Shown: positions 26,926-37,314 of the stretch, one piece after another
Layout of the letters: the number at the start of each line of letters is the position of its first letter
Numbering within the stretch: position 1 is the first letter of the stretch
Source of the DNA: CAWARU01 sp963784575
GTDB taxonomy: Bacteria > Pseudomonadota > Gammaproteobacteria > UBA6186 > Azoamicaceae
Reading direction: 5' to 3'
Length of the DNA stretch: 64,000 nt
Assembly: GCA_963784575.1 (NCBI GenBank)
Contig: CAWARU010000001.1
Span: 1,302,001-1,366,000, forward strand
The notes under the pieces: generated by a model
The model's input: only the letters and a program-made list of their open reading frames with translations
Database searches by the model: none
Told to the model about the DNA's origin: nothing
Made by a program: the position numbers and the translations under genes

Positions 26926-28863
26926 TCAATGCCCTTTCTTCTTAACAATCACTTCATCATTGAATTCTGCATTTAATTGATACTTCAACCGGTATTGCTC
27001 TGCCAATTGCTGAGCACGATCCTTCATAGCTGGTGTCATTTGTCTCACAAGTTCCATGATTTCATCGGGAGTCTTGTCTTCCACATTTTGCAAGGCGATC
27101 TTGATCCAAGCATAGGCTTGACTGTCGCTTTGCGGCACGCCAACACCATCCCAATAAAGTAATCCGAGTTGATATTGAGCTTGTCTTGCGCCTTTGAAGG
27201 CAGCTTTCTGGATCCAGCAAGCTGCTTTATGAAGATTGGTTTTCTTAACCCAATGCTGTGCAAAAGGAGAAACGCCAGGCGGGAATGGACAATTATCTTG
27301 TAGCCACATGAGACCAACCATATATTCTGCGTAGGAATTTCCTTGTAATGCAGCAAGATGATACCATTCAAATGCTTTTGCGAAGTTACGCGTGACACCT
27401 TCACCCACATAATACAAGTCACCGAGCTCCACTCTAGCAATGGGCAGCCCTGAATTTGCTGCTAAAAGATACCAGTATATTGCTCTTTCATAATCTTTTG
27501 GTAAACCAAAGCCCGCTGCAAATCTACGTCCAACTTTATGTTCTGCTAACAAGAAACCTGGTTCTTGACTGGCACGTTTATAGTAGCCAACACTCTTTGA
27601 TAAATCGAAAGGAACACCTCGTCCCATTTCATACATTACCGACAACATAAGTGAAGCATAGGGATGTTCGCAGGTATCTGCTGCAGCCTTATAAAGTCTA
27701 ACCGCTTCTTCTAATACTCTGGGAACGCCCTTTCCAGCGTGATAGAGATCGCCTAGTTCAACCAACGCAGCAACAACGCCCAGATCGGCAGCTCTCCTAT
27801 ACCAATGCGCTGCTAATTTATAACTTTTTGGCACGCCTAAGGCATTGCTGTACATATCACCTAATAACATCGCTGCTTGAGGAAAACCGCGTTCCGCTGC
27901 TACCGTAAGCCATTTTTGAGACATCCTGCCATCAATCGGAATACCATGGCCATTCATAAACATTAATCCTAATTTAAAGGCACCTTCTGCTGATCCACGC
28001 TCCGCAGCCATTGTATAATATTCATAAGCGCGTGCTAAATTTTGAGGCCCATTACGTCCTTCAAAATACATATCTGCATAAGCTGTGAGTGCTTCTGGGT
28101 TCCCGAGATCAATTGCGTCTGCCAGTATGTTACAACCTTCGCTGACACATTGGCTGCCATTGGCACCTTTTGCCATGAGCCAGCCCAATTGAAACCGACC
28201 TTCGAGGGATCCCATTTCACAGGCTTTGCCATACCAATGCATTGCTTTGGTATAATTTGCCTCTGTCCCATGCCATCCTTTGTAGAGTTCTCCCAAAGAC
28301 AACATGGCAGCGATATCACCGGCACAGGCAGCCTTTTCATACCAGGATATTGCTTCAGCAGGATTCCGCTTTACTCCGATACCATCCCGATACATATTGC
28401 CTAGTTGTACCATCGCTAAAGTAATGCCGCCACAGGCTGCTTTTTGATACCAACACAAGGCTTTTGAGAGATCTTTAGGAATGCAAGGTGCCCCTTCGAA
28501 ATATATTTGAGCTAAATTAAGAGCTGAATAAATGCAACCTTCTTCCACTTGGCATTGCAATTCTCTTAAACTCGCTTCCGCTTTAGCCTTGTCGCAGGGA
28601 TCACAAAGAATAACCTTGGGAACATCTGCCCATTCTAAAGCAGGACCACCGTAGCACCCTTTGGGATGACACCAAATGCAAATAGAGGTAGTTTTAACTC
28701 GGCAACAGGTTTCACAAACACCATAACAAATCACAGGGTTTTCAGGCGGGGTACGCAAAATGGGTTTTGCAGGAGGCAAAGGTAGCGCGCAGGCAGATAA
28801 TAGCACTGCACATGACAGAGCAAGAATAATTAAAAAATATTTACAAATCTTTTGATGAATCAT
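26926..28863 (-). CDS. Sel1-repeat lipoprotein with Cys-rich N-terminal region
   Basis: The product has 645 residues. It has a type II signal peptide with lipobox LLSAC (Cys25), so it should be a lipid-anchored envelope protein. Residues ~45-75 are Cys-rich (CYGVCETCCRVKTTSICIWC), perhaps disulfide-bonded or metal-binding. From ~105 to 620 there are about 13 Sel1 repeats, such as AMVQLGNMYRDGIGVKRNPA and AALVELGDLYHAGKGVPRV. Legionella EnhC and LpnE are exported Sel1 proteins that affect host entry and cell-wall turnover; a similar role is possible. A Lys-rich end (VIVKKKGH) follows. It is a single gene, with about 200 bp to the Pht-like gene and to lysA. Confidence 0.88.
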   Translation of the reverse strand: MIHQKICKYFLIILALSCAVLLSACALPLPPAKPILRTPPENPVICYGVCETCCRVKTTSICIWCHPKGCYGGPALEWADVPKVILCDPCDKAKAEASLRELQCQVEEGCIYSALNLAQIYFEGAPCIPKDLSKALCWYQKAACGGITLAMVQLGNMYRDGIGVKRNPAEAISWYEKAACAGDIAAMLSLGELYKGWHGTEANYTKAMHWYGKACEMGSLEGRFQLGWLMAKGANGSQCVSEGCNILADAIDLGNPEALTAYADMYFEGRNGPQNLARAYEYYTMAAERGSAEGAFKLGLMFMNGHGIPIDGRMSQKWLTVAAERGFPQAAMLLGDMYSNALGVPKSYKLAAHWYRRAADLGVVAALVELGDLYHAGKGVPRVLEEAVRLYKAAADTCEHPYASLMLSVMYEMGRGVPFDLSKSVGYYKRASQEPGFLLAEHKVGRRFAAGFGLPKDYERAIYWYLLAANSGLPIARVELGDLYYVGEGVTRNFAKAFEWYHLAALQGNSYAEYMVGLMWLQDNCPFPPGVSPFAQHWVKKTNLHKAACWIQKAAFKGARQAQYQLGLLYWDGVGVPQSDSQAYAWIKIALQNVEDKTPDEIMELVRQMTPAMKDRAQQLAEQYRLKYQLNAEFNDEVIVKKKGH

Positions 28864-29068
28864 TTAAAGTTTATTCAAGGTAGCTTACCTTCTAATCTCT
28901 CTCCCATAGTATGGCATTGATCCTCAAAGCTTGCATAGGTCCTATATTCTATACTTGAAACTTGAATTATTTAAGGTTACATAGGTCTGCTTAGATCTAT
29001 TAACGATACATTACATTTTAGTCAATCAACTTATTTCGAATTGCAGCAATTTATTTTAATATAAAGAG

Positions 29069-30466
29069 ATGAAGCACTTTACCAGACATAACGGTGAACT
29101 ATATGCAGAAGGCGTGCCGCTTAAATTCATTGCAGAACAAGTAGGAACACCGTGTTATATTTATTCCAAAGCAGCTATCACTGAGGCTTGGCAAGCATTC
29201 AATGAAGGCCTTACCGCCTTTGATACTGATGATAGTGATGGTACTGCTATCATCTCCACAGCACAAATAAACTATGCGGTGAAAGCCAATAGTAATTTAT
29301 CCATATTGAAACTCTTGGCAGGCTTGGGTTCCGGCTTTGATATTGTTTCCCAGGGTGAGCTAGAACGAGTTTTGCAAGCAGGCGGAAAGCCCGAAAAAAT
29401 TTTCTTCTCCGGTGTCGGAAAATCTTACCCTGAAATAAAACGCGCCTTGGAAATTAGTGTTGGCTGTATTAATGTCGAAAGTAAAGCGGAATTATATCGA
29501 ATACAGGATATTGCAAAAGCTTTAAATCTTAATGCTCGCATTGCTCTACGAATTAATCCTGATGTAGACCCTGACAGCCATCCTTATATTTCGACAGGCC
29601 TTAAAGAAAATAAATTCGGGATCCCCATGGAACTTGCAAAAGATCTCTTTCAGGAAGCTGCATCGTTAAATAATATTCTCATCAAAGGAATTGCTTTCCA
29701 TATTGGATCGCAAGTCACCTCTGTGCTGCCATTTCAATCTGCTCTGAAGAAAATATTGCAGCTTATAGATGATCTGAAAGATGAAAATATTGTGGTTCAA
29801 GATCTCGATGTTGGAGGAGGTCTAGGCGTCAAATATCAAGATGAAACACCGCCTACGCCGCGTGAATACATTGAGAGTATTATGACAACGATAAAAGAAC
29901 ATAATGCTGAAAGGCATAGTAGCAATAAAAATACTAAATCATCTACTAAGCAATCATCTACTAAACCAGAATCTGGTCAGCTAAAACTGCATTTTGAACC
30001 TGGACGCGCTATCGTTGCCAACGCAGGATTATTGCTCACAAAAGTAGAATATATCAAAGAAAAAGGGCGCAGTAATCAGCATCATGATCATAAACCGCAT
30101 TCCCATTATTTTGCGATTGTGGATGCAGCGATGAATGATTTATTGCGGCCAACACTCTATAGCGTATGGCATGACATCGTCCCCGTTGCGAATCACCTCT
30201 CCTACAGCAATGGCTCTGACCTTCTATTTGATATTGTTGGACCCGTCTGTGAAACAGGAGATTTTTTAGGAAAAGATCGGCCCTTGAATGTAAAAGAGAA
30301 TGATCTGCTCGCAGTGCTTTCCGCAGGAGCCTATGGTTTTAGCATGAGCTCAAATTATAATTCCAGACCGAGGCCCGCAGAAGTTCTGGTTTCTGGCACA
30401 GACTTCAAGGTGATAAGAGCGCGAGAAAGCTTTGAAGATTTGTATAAGGGTGAGATTTTTCTTTAA
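29069..30466 (+). CDS. lysA: Diaminopimelate decarboxylase
   Basis: LysA converts meso-diaminopimelate to lysine. The product has 465 residues, longer than the usual ~415-420. The PLP lysine is Lys72 (YAVKANSN); HIGSQ, the DVGGGLGVKY phosphate loop, FEPGRAIVANAG and GPVCETGDFLG (active-site Cys at the dimer interface) are all present. Extra low-complexity segments explain the length: a Ser/Lys/Thr-rich insert near 281-305 (NKNTKSSTKQSSTKPES), a His-rich one near 335 (QHHDHKPHSH), and an Asp-rich stretch near 52-58. AAAGAG precedes the ATG. It is transcribed alone; the usual partners (dapF, lppL) are not adjacent. Confidence 0.94.
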   Translation: MKHFTRHNGELYAEGVPLKFIAEQVGTPCYIYSKAAITEAWQAFNEGLTAFDTDDSDGTAIISTAQINYAVKANSNLSILKLLAGLGSGFDIVSQGELERVLQAGGKPEKIFFSGVGKSYPEIKRALEISVGCINVESKAELYRIQDIAKALNLNARIALRINPDVDPDSHPYISTGLKENKFGIPMELAKDLFQEAASLNNILIKGIAFHIGSQVTSVLPFQSALKKILQLIDDLKDENIVVQDLDVGGGLGVKYQDETPPTPREYIESIMTTIKEHNAERHSSNKNTKSSTKQSSTKPESGQLKLHFEPGRAIVANAGLLLTKVEYIKEKGRSNQHHDHKPHSHYFAIVDAAMNDLLRPTLYSVWHDIVPVANHLSYSNGSDLLFDIVGPVCETGDFLGKDRPLNVKENDLLAVLSAGAYGFSMSSNYNSRPRPAEVLVSGTDFKVIRARESFEDLYKGEIFL

Positions 30467-30610
30467 AGAATATATTGTTATTTATTATCTCGTCCAAATA
30501 TTTTGCTATATTTTGAATACTAAAGAGATCCGACAAAAAACTGATTGTTCTGATTAGATCCTAAAGCATACAATTATTTTAATGTTTCAGAAATAATGCT
30601 GAGGGTTTGT

Positions 30611-31525
30611 ATGGTTGTTGAACAAGAAATACCTTTACGAGCAGATAATGATAATGCCTGGAAAGTGATTCTGAATGCGTTATTAAGAGATTTCATGGAA
30701 TTTTTTTGGTATGAAGCATATCAAGACATTGATTGGGAGAAACCTTATGAGTTATTAGAACAAGAACTGCTGGCAATTATAGATACTAAAGATAATGGAA
30801 AAAGATGTGTCGATAAATTATTTCGCGTATATTTAAAGAATGGTCAAGAGCAATGGATTTTACTCCATATTGAAATCCAACACTCGAAAGATGAAGACTT
30901 CTCAGAACGAATGTTCGTTTATTTTTATCGAATTTACGATCAATATAAAAGAGACATCGCGAGTATCGCAGTCTTGGCAGATAGGGATATTAATTGGCGA
31001 CCTAATAGCTATCATCGAAAGATTTGGGATTCAGAAATAACTAGAAATTATAAAGTTATTAAAATAATGGATTACAAATCAAAAGAAACAGAATTAAAAA
31101 ACAGTAATAATCCTTTTGCAATGGTGATTTTGCTTCAATTGGCAGCATTGGAAACCCGACCTGATGATAAAAAGAGGTTAATGACAAAGTTGGAATTCTT
31201 TCGTAGTTTATATAAGCAAGGGTGGGATAGAAAAAAAGTATACTTTGTATACAGATTTTTAGATATTATATTAGCATTAATCCCAAAATTTGAGTTAGAA
31301 TATAATAATAAATCGAGAAATATTGATAGGAAATCTAACATGAGTATGGTATTAGCCTTTGAACGTGCTGAAGCACGTTTTCTTATTATTCAATTGAAGT
31401 ATAAATTTCCGGAAATATCTGAAGATTATGTAAACAAGATTTATGATGCAGATTCTTACACATTAGAAAAATGGGGTATTAATCTTATTCAGGCTAATTC
31501 TCTCGATGAAGTATTTAAAAATTAA
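30611..31525 (+). CDS. Rpn-type PD-(D/E)XK nuclease / transposase-like protein
   Basis: The start is set at ATG 30611, which has GAGGG 5 nt upstream, rather than 30596. The product has 304 residues. It fits the Rpn/YhgA-like family: Asp68 (CVDKLFRVYLKNG) and Glu88-x-Gln90 (LLHIEIQ) form the nuclease core, followed by the family hallmark DEDFSERMFVYFYRIYD. The C-terminal EDYVNKIYDADSYTLEKWGINLIQANSLDEVF is the DUF4351-like tail. E. coli Rpn proteins are DNA endonucleases that promote RecA-independent recombination, and some act as defence or toxin-like genes. It is an isolated gene between lysA and a secreted protein gene. Confidence 0.85.
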   Translation: MVVEQEIPLRADNDNAWKVILNALLRDFMEFFWYEAYQDIDWEKPYELLEQELLAIIDTKDNGKRCVDKLFRVYLKNGQEQWILLHIEIQHSKDEDFSERMFVYFYRIYDQYKRDIASIAVLADRDINWRPNSYHRKIWDSEITRNYKVIKIMDYKSKETELKNSNNPFAMVILLQLAALETRPDDKKRLMTKLEFFRSLYKQGWDRKKVYFVYRFLDIILALIPKFELEYNNKSRNIDRKSNMSMVLAFERAEARFLIIQLKYKFPEISEDYVNKIYDADSYTLEKWGINLIQANSLDEVFKN

Positions 31526-31728
31526 ATTCAACGATATCAGATAATACCTATTGCAAGAAAATTACATTGTAGTATTGGTTGCATCTATGATTGTCACATG
31601 AGTGGTTCTCTTTAATTGCAACTTATTTTAGTATTAACTCTAGAAATTGAACATTGTTAAAATATTCATTGAAATCAAATTTAGCATAGTATTAGCAGAG
31701 TTCTCAACATCTTATGATAAAAATACGC

Positions 31729-32460
31729 TTATTTACTTTTCTTTTTATACTGCTTATCAATTTCTTTCACTAAATCATCCACATACTTCTGCATTCCCTC
31801 ATCTTGCGCTAACTTTTCTATAGCCTTGCTCCACTCACCCAGTATTTTCGGCGAAACCCCGCCAAGACTTTTACGAATAAAACTCATGGTGGATAAATAG
31901 TCGCTTGGGCTCGAAGAAAACGCCATGGATTGTCTGGAATGCCATTTTCGGAGTGCTGATTCCGCAATATCAAAGTCTCGTTCTTCGGGATGAATATAAG
32001 ATAAATATTTTTGGATTTTCTGTCTTTCTTCTTGAAACTCAGGCTTTGCGAATAGAATTTCATCTTCCAGCAGTTTAAGGAATAAAGCTTTATGGCTTTG
32101 TCCAGGAATGTGTTTGATTTTTTGGTATATCTTCCATTTCACCACCAATTTTTCTCGAGCAATATCTACGAAGGCATGCAGGCGCTTGCCTTTGGTGAAG
32201 GCAGATTGCTTTTCGAGCAGGCGGGATACTGTAACACCTTTTTCATGGGTTTTATTACGACTGATGACACCAAGATAACGAATGTCGGGGAATAAGGTGC
32301 CAATGATGAAATCGCGCCTTTGTTCTTCATCATATTGTTCATGTGCTGCCATCCATTTGTCTGCAAGAACAGCGTGTGTGATGGGTCCTGCAGCAAATGT
32401 GGAGGTAATGAACAGGCAAGTAACTAATAACGCTATTATTGAAGTATATATTTTTAACAC
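31729..32460 (-). CDS. Secreted zinc-dependent phospholipase C-like protein
   Basis: The product has 243 residues. It has a Sec signal peptide (MLKIYTSIIALLVTCLFITS, cleavage after TFA). The mature N-terminal GPITHAVLADKWM, then RRDFIIGTLFPDIRYLG, KTHEKG and GKRLHAFVDI reproduces the His/Asp spacing of the zinc-dependent PLC-like family (tH...FllGa..PDi...tH....G...H...D). These residues could hold zinc. The second half is helical and ends in a Lys-rich tail. If active it would hydrolyse phospholipids in the periplasm or outside the cell. Without alignment the family call is tentative. Confidence 0.55.
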   Translation of the reverse strand: MLKIYTSIIALLVTCLFITSTFAAGPITHAVLADKWMAAHEQYDEEQRRDFIIGTLFPDIRYLGVISRNKTHEKGVTVSRLLEKQSAFTKGKRLHAFVDIAREKLVVKWKIYQKIKHIPGQSHKALFLKLLEDEILFAKPEFQEERQKIQKYLSYIHPEERDFDIAESALRKWHSRQSMAFSSSPSDYLSTMSFIRKSLGGVSPKILGEWSKAIEKLAQDEGMQKYVDDLVKEIDKQYKKKSK

Positions 32461-32563
32461 AATGCCACCATTTCAAATTGACTATTGAATAATAAAAAGT
32501 TACCTAATTATGCCATAAGAATTTCTACATTTCCATAGGATATATTCCCATAGAATATTCAGA

Positions 32564-35500
32564 TTATTCAAACACTCTACGAAGTACTTTGCTATCCTCT
32601 TCTGGTTGTGAAGTAATTCCCTCCCGCTCATCTTTTGGTACACCAGTCTCTTCTTCGGCTAAAACTACATGAGACGTTGTTGCACTGTCCGTGCCAGTAA
32701 GCGCCAAGGGAGCAGAAAGCGTCTTGTCCCAAAGCGGGAGCAATGGTTTTGGTTTGAGCTCCATGCTAGGGGTATAGATGAGCTCCGCATTTTTGATTTC
32801 GAAGCTGCCCTCTTCCTCAACATCATGCAAGGCGTCCACATATTCAGGTCCAATGCCATGCAGAGAGACCACAGCATTCGGGTAAGGTGAAGAATCCTCC
32901 ATCTTTTTGGCGCAAAGGAGCATGAGCTGCAATCTTTCTGCGATGGTTTTTGCAAATTGAATGATACCTTGCGATTCATCTGAGGAAAGAAATGCCGGGT
33001 ATATTTGCTCGAGAAAGAGCACAGGTTTCTTTGCAACCGGATCCCAAAGCAGGCGAAGGAAAGCTCTTGCTCGCAAGGTATTTGTTTCATCCACGATACC
33101 CAGCATTTTATTTTTGCCATCCAAGAGATAGGCGAGTAAGCATTGATTGAGATCGGGATCCCCATCCACACGTTGACAGCTGTTAGCAACGTCCGTGCCG
33201 CACAACAGCAGATGCCAATAATGATCAGTGAAAATAAATTTCCATTTTGATGTGTCACGCATCGTTTTCTTTTGAGTTGAAAGTTCCAAGGCTTTTATCC
33301 AGCCTGTCAAATCATTAGTGAACTCAACGGAATAGGAGATAAGCTGCTTAAGGTCACTTGCTATCTTTCGTAACACTTTTATTTGTGTGGTCCTATCTTG
33401 TTTATCTGTTTCAAGAAGAGTAATGATATTAAACTGGAAGTTCTTTAATAGTTCAGCATAAATTTTTACTTGTTTAGGCTGACCCTGAACTTGTGGTGAT
33501 GGCTTTAGTGCAAGCTTTAGCAACTCTTTTTGACTTGCATCTTCTGTTTCCATGTATTGCTTCAGGCGCCCTAAATCATGGGAATCTGGTAAATGCTGGT
33601 GCTGAAACAAGACAGAATGAATAAGTTCCTTGAAATTAGGATCAAATGGTTTGGCTGCAATTTTATTTTTTCTAATAAACTCATCAAAATCTAATTCGAC
33701 ATTTATTCGCCAAGCCTTCTGTAGTTCGGGATAGAGTTCAAATATCGTTTTCAGATGCTCTAAAGTTTTTGTATCATATCTCATGTCATAAAAATTCATG
33801 CTATCTTTTGAAAGCACTGCGGCGATATAATCCGATAATTTTTGGGTGAGTTTTGAAGCTTCTTTATCATGTGTTCGATATCGTCCCAATAAGGTAAGGG
33901 GCGCCGCTTCATTTCTCTGACCTGCAATATTTTGAGGATAAAATGAAAACGCAGTTTCCGTTAAACCAAAGATTTTTTGATAAACGGTAGGGATAGCCTC
34001 TTTGAATTTTGAGAGCGGAAGTTCAGCAAGGGTATGGAGTTCGTTCAAGGCAGCAAACCCTTGCAGCATAATGAGAAAAGTCGAGCGATTTCTGCGCTCT
34101 TCCTGCTCAAAAAGAGAGGGAATGATTTCAAGCAGCAATCTTCGCTTCAGGGCTTGAATGGCACGAGATTCGAGCGGCTTTTCAGCGGCTTCGCTTGGCA
34201 CGACGACTTTTTCAGGTTCCTCTTTTTGCACGATATTTTTTTCAGGTCTTTTTTTGTGAGCAGAAAGTTTCCCAGCGTTAAACAATCCTAGTTTTTCAAT
34301 TTTCTGCTTAAATACTTCTTGAATGTCTTTGAATTCTTTTTCATTCAAAATATTATGGATAGATTCCTTTAACATTTCCAAGGATAAACCTGGTTTAATT
34401 GCTTTGCTTAACATCTCGATAAGCTTTTGTTTTTCAGATGATCCTGCAAGAATTTGAGTTAATAGGGCAATTTTTTTCTGTGCCGTAACCTCGCTTGATG
34501 TAGCGAGAATACCTGCAGTACTGACGAGAGGCTTTAAATAATGTCCTTGGTCAAAATAGCTGGGTATGCTTTGTAGAAGTTTGTTCGATGCCTTGAGTAG
34601 CTCATCCTGTTCTTTATCTTCCTTAACAAGCATTTCTGTGAGATAAATACTCGGCAGAAGTATTGAGGTGGTTTTTATTTTACTTTTATGAGATAAAGAA
34701 GATAAATTTTTTAAGTTTGTTAATTCCTCATAATATTGTCTCGCTTTTGGATTTTGCAAGACATTTAAAAGAGAGCGGCCAAGTTTATACCGCAAACCAG
34801 GCTCGGCAAAATCCAAAATTTCCTTGAAGGCTCTCGAATAGGCTGATAAAGTAATATCAAATTTAAGTGTGGTGATTACTGCGATAAACCAAGTAAACCA
34901 TCCGAGCATGTTTGAGAGTTTTTGTATCGCGTAACTATCATCATCACTCACGTTTACACTGAAATCTGCAATTCTTTTAAGCAGCAATTCATGAAAATTC
35001 TCCCCTGGCAAAAGTTTTTTACAGGCTTCCCTCAAACCAGGCAGAACTTCCTTGCAAAGAATTTCATAAGCATCTTCAGCTTCAAAAGGGGTATAGCTTT
35101 CAACTATTTGAGCTGCACTTTGCCAGGCAGTAAATAAGGTTTTAGCTCCGAAATCTCCCGTCATAAGATCATATTGACAAATGTATCGGAGAAAATGTTC
35201 GTGATCTTTTTCCAAATCTTCTATGAAATATCGGAGTCGAACTTGAGGTTCAAGCTTGAAATCTTTTATGTGCCCAAAATAACCAGTTCTGCTATGAATA
35301 AGTTCAGCCAACTCATAGCGTTCCTTTTCATCAAAATTGAACTGTTTAATAAAGCTAGGCATAGCCTTAACTGAAAAAGCACCATCTTCATGATAATCAG
35401 CTAAAAGCCAATCATACATCAATTTAAATGAGTCTTTTTGAGGCAATGGAACAGAAATTATAGTGCAGTCTCCACCACTCGCAAAACTGGATGACTTAGA

Positions 35501-37036
35501 ATATCCTTGTATCTGGAATTTTGCGAAGCGAAGCCTCGTTTCCTCATCCCAGTCAGTAGCAACGACCTTCTCAGTGGTTGATATCAAATCAACTCTGACA
35601 TCTGTTTTGGTATTGCAATGCGCTAAAATCTTTTCCAAATCCGTAATGGGTAATTTCCAGAGTTCGTTTGAGGAAAGCATGATGGTTTTAATTTTGTTTT
35701 GAGTCAGAATATCAAGTAATTTTATAATATTATCTATTCCTAAGCTATAAATCTGATTACGAGTGAGGTTGATTGAAGTGATGAAATCTAAGCGCGTTAC
35801 TATGCTTGTAAAGAAATCCATTAATTCTTTCACCGGCACTTTATTGAGCTCACACTCCGAAAAATCAAGATTATGGAGATCGATTTTTTTAAGGCGAGAT
35901 AAGAATTTAAGGATCATTGGAAAGTGAATTGAATTGTCTGTAAATCTAAACCATACGCTCCAGAACGAAGTAAAACGAGGAATAGCATGCATGTGTTCAA
36001 TAATTTTGTCGAGAGTGGTCTCATTTATTAATCTACAATCTAGTATTAACCTACCATTTTCAGATATCATTTCAGAAAATTTCCTGTGTTCTTTTAATAT
36101 GAGGCTAGTAGTTTCCTCATCCAACAAAGTAATATCAAATTCATAGCTAAAACCCGGTGTTTTACTTTGTAATTTTTCAATCAAAGATTCCCTTTTGAAT
36201 GATAGCAATGCACCCGGAGGTAATTTAAGGCCGTTATATTGTAATAAATGTTCGATTTTCCAAACCCCCTTAGGAATTGCCGTTGCTTTGAATTCTTTTA
36301 TTTGGCTTGCTGCAAGTTCTGGTTCTACAGAATTCAATAATCTTCCCGTGACAGCTGTAAGTCCACTACTAATGCTTTCAATTAAAATGCTGGACCTTAG
36401 CAAGTCTTGTTTTTCAGACTCGCTAGCTTCTTTCACGAACTTCGCCATTTCAATCGGGGGTTCGTTTTTAAGAGTGCAACCTCCGTCAACCTCTAAGAAA
36501 TGTTTGTAGGTTTTTATGAGCATCACAATATCACGAACTCTTTCATAGGAAAGGGGATAGAGTGATCTATCAATGAATGCATACCGAATATTGAGATTTG
36601 TCGCAACCAATTGAATGAAAGCTTTTATATTTGAGTGAAGTAACGCTGAGTCGCTGTCAGGTATATCTGAAAATTTTGAAGCTAGGCAATAATTTCCCCT
36701 GGGTAATCGGCTGATGAATTCGTGAACCAGTTTATAGTTGCTTGATTCCGTGTCTTCATAGGAGATAGGGGGCAGCGTAATATTTATTGATGTACTTTGA
36801 AAACTGGCGAGGCGAGGATGCGTTTGAATGAGTTCCAATATAATATTAATCAAATCTTGATTTAAAGGAAATTCTGCCAAATCAATTTTTATTAGGCCAT
36901 TTGGATCGGGATTTTCAATTAACTGCAGCAGTTTTGCATGAATCTCCTTTGAATTCTGCCTAGTATTTTTAACAGTGTTTTTATCTGGGAGCATTTCTGA
37001 TGAGATCATTTCCGAGGCAGCTTCTGTGTTTAACAT
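32564..37036 (-). CDS. Giant leucine-rich-repeat protein (effector-like)
   Basis: The start is ATG 37036 (MLNTEAASEM), with GAAGGA 7 nt upstream; the frame opens further only at a TTG. The product has 1490 residues, the largest here, with no signal peptide. Residues ~375-480 hold RI-type LRR units (LKKIDLHNLDFSECELNKVP, ITSINLTRNQIYSLG, IKTIMLSSNELWKLP). The middle is helical. The C-terminal part (~1240-1430) is a compact region (LLLCGTDVANSCQRVDGDPD, LNQCLLAYLLDGKNK, ARAFLRLLWDP, PVLFLEQIYP) that looks like a real enzyme-like domain but that I cannot name; Cys and Asp/His-rich motifs there deserve a fold search. The end DSKVLRRVFE is one of the tails shared with other putative effectors. Confidence 0.78.
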   Translation of the reverse strand: MLNTEAASEMISSEMLPDKNTVKNTRQNSKEIHAKLLQLIENPDPNGLIKIDLAEFPLNQDLINIILELIQTHPRLASFQSTSINITLPPISYEDTESSNYKLVHEFISRLPRGNYCLASKFSDIPDSDSALLHSNIKAFIQLVATNLNIRYAFIDRSLYPLSYERVRDIVMLIKTYKHFLEVDGGCTLKNEPPIEMAKFVKEASESEKQDLLRSSILIESISSGLTAVTGRLLNSVEPELAASQIKEFKATAIPKGVWKIEHLLQYNGLKLPPGALLSFKRESLIEKLQSKTPGFSYEFDITLLDEETTSLILKEHRKFSEMISENGRLILDCRLINETTLDKIIEHMHAIPRFTSFWSVWFRFTDNSIHFPMILKFLSRLKKIDLHNLDFSECELNKVPVKELMDFFTSIVTRLDFITSINLTRNQIYSLGIDNIIKLLDILTQNKIKTIMLSSNELWKLPITDLEKILAHCNTKTDVRVDLISTTEKVVATDWDEETRLRFAKFQIQGYSKSSSFASGGDCTIISVPLPQKDSFKLMYDWLLADYHEDGAFSVKAMPSFIKQFNFDEKERYELAELIHSRTGYFGHIKDFKLEPQVRLRYFIEDLEKDHEHFLRYICQYDLMTGDFGAKTLFTAWQSAAQIVESYTPFEAEDAYEILCKEVLPGLREACKKLLPGENFHELLLKRIADFSVNVSDDDSYAIQKLSNMLGWFTWFIAVITTLKFDITLSAYSRAFKEILDFAEPGLRYKLGRSLLNVLQNPKARQYYEELTNLKNLSSLSHKSKIKTTSILLPSIYLTEMLVKEDKEQDELLKASNKLLQSIPSYFDQGHYLKPLVSTAGILATSSEVTAQKKIALLTQILAGSSEKQKLIEMLSKAIKPGLSLEMLKESIHNILNEKEFKDIQEVFKQKIEKLGLFNAGKLSAHKKRPEKNIVQKEEPEKVVVPSEAAEKPLESRAIQALKRRLLLEIIPSLFEQEERRNRSTFLIMLQGFAALNELHTLAELPLSKFKEAIPTVYQKIFGLTETAFSFYPQNIAGQRNEAAPLTLLGRYRTHDKEASKLTQKLSDYIAAVLSKDSMNFYDMRYDTKTLEHLKTIFELYPELQKAWRINVELDFDEFIRKNKIAAKPFDPNFKELIHSVLFQHQHLPDSHDLGRLKQYMETEDASQKELLKLALKPSPQVQGQPKQVKIYAELLKNFQFNIITLLETDKQDRTTQIKVLRKIASDLKQLISYSVEFTNDLTGWIKALELSTQKKTMRDTSKWKFIFTDHYWHLLLCGTDVANSCQRVDGDPDLNQCLLAYLLDGKNKMLGIVDETNTLRARAFLRLLWDPVAKKPVLFLEQIYPAFLSSDESQGIIQFAKTIAERLQLMLLCAKKMEDSSPYPNAVVSLHGIGPEYVDALHDVEEEGSFEIKNAELIYTPSMELKPKPLLPLWDKTLSAPLALTGTDSATTSHVVLAEEETGVPKDEREGITSQPEEDSKVLRRVFE

Positions 37037-37314
37037 ACAAATATCCTTCAAATATAATATTATTTCATTTAATGGATCAGATTAATCCCGGATATACTAA
37101 CATAAGATTTTAATGCAATGCTTAACTCATTCTCTATTTAATCTAAAACTATTCATGTTTATTAGATAATAAACAAATTTAGTTAAACAGCTTTAATTTG
37201 GCAATTTTGGATTAATTGCTTGACAATTTTCAGCCATTTGTGTAACATCGCTTACAATTCATCTCTAAATATTAATAGTCAGAAACGAATGAAAAACAAT
37301 TCAGGATTACTCAT

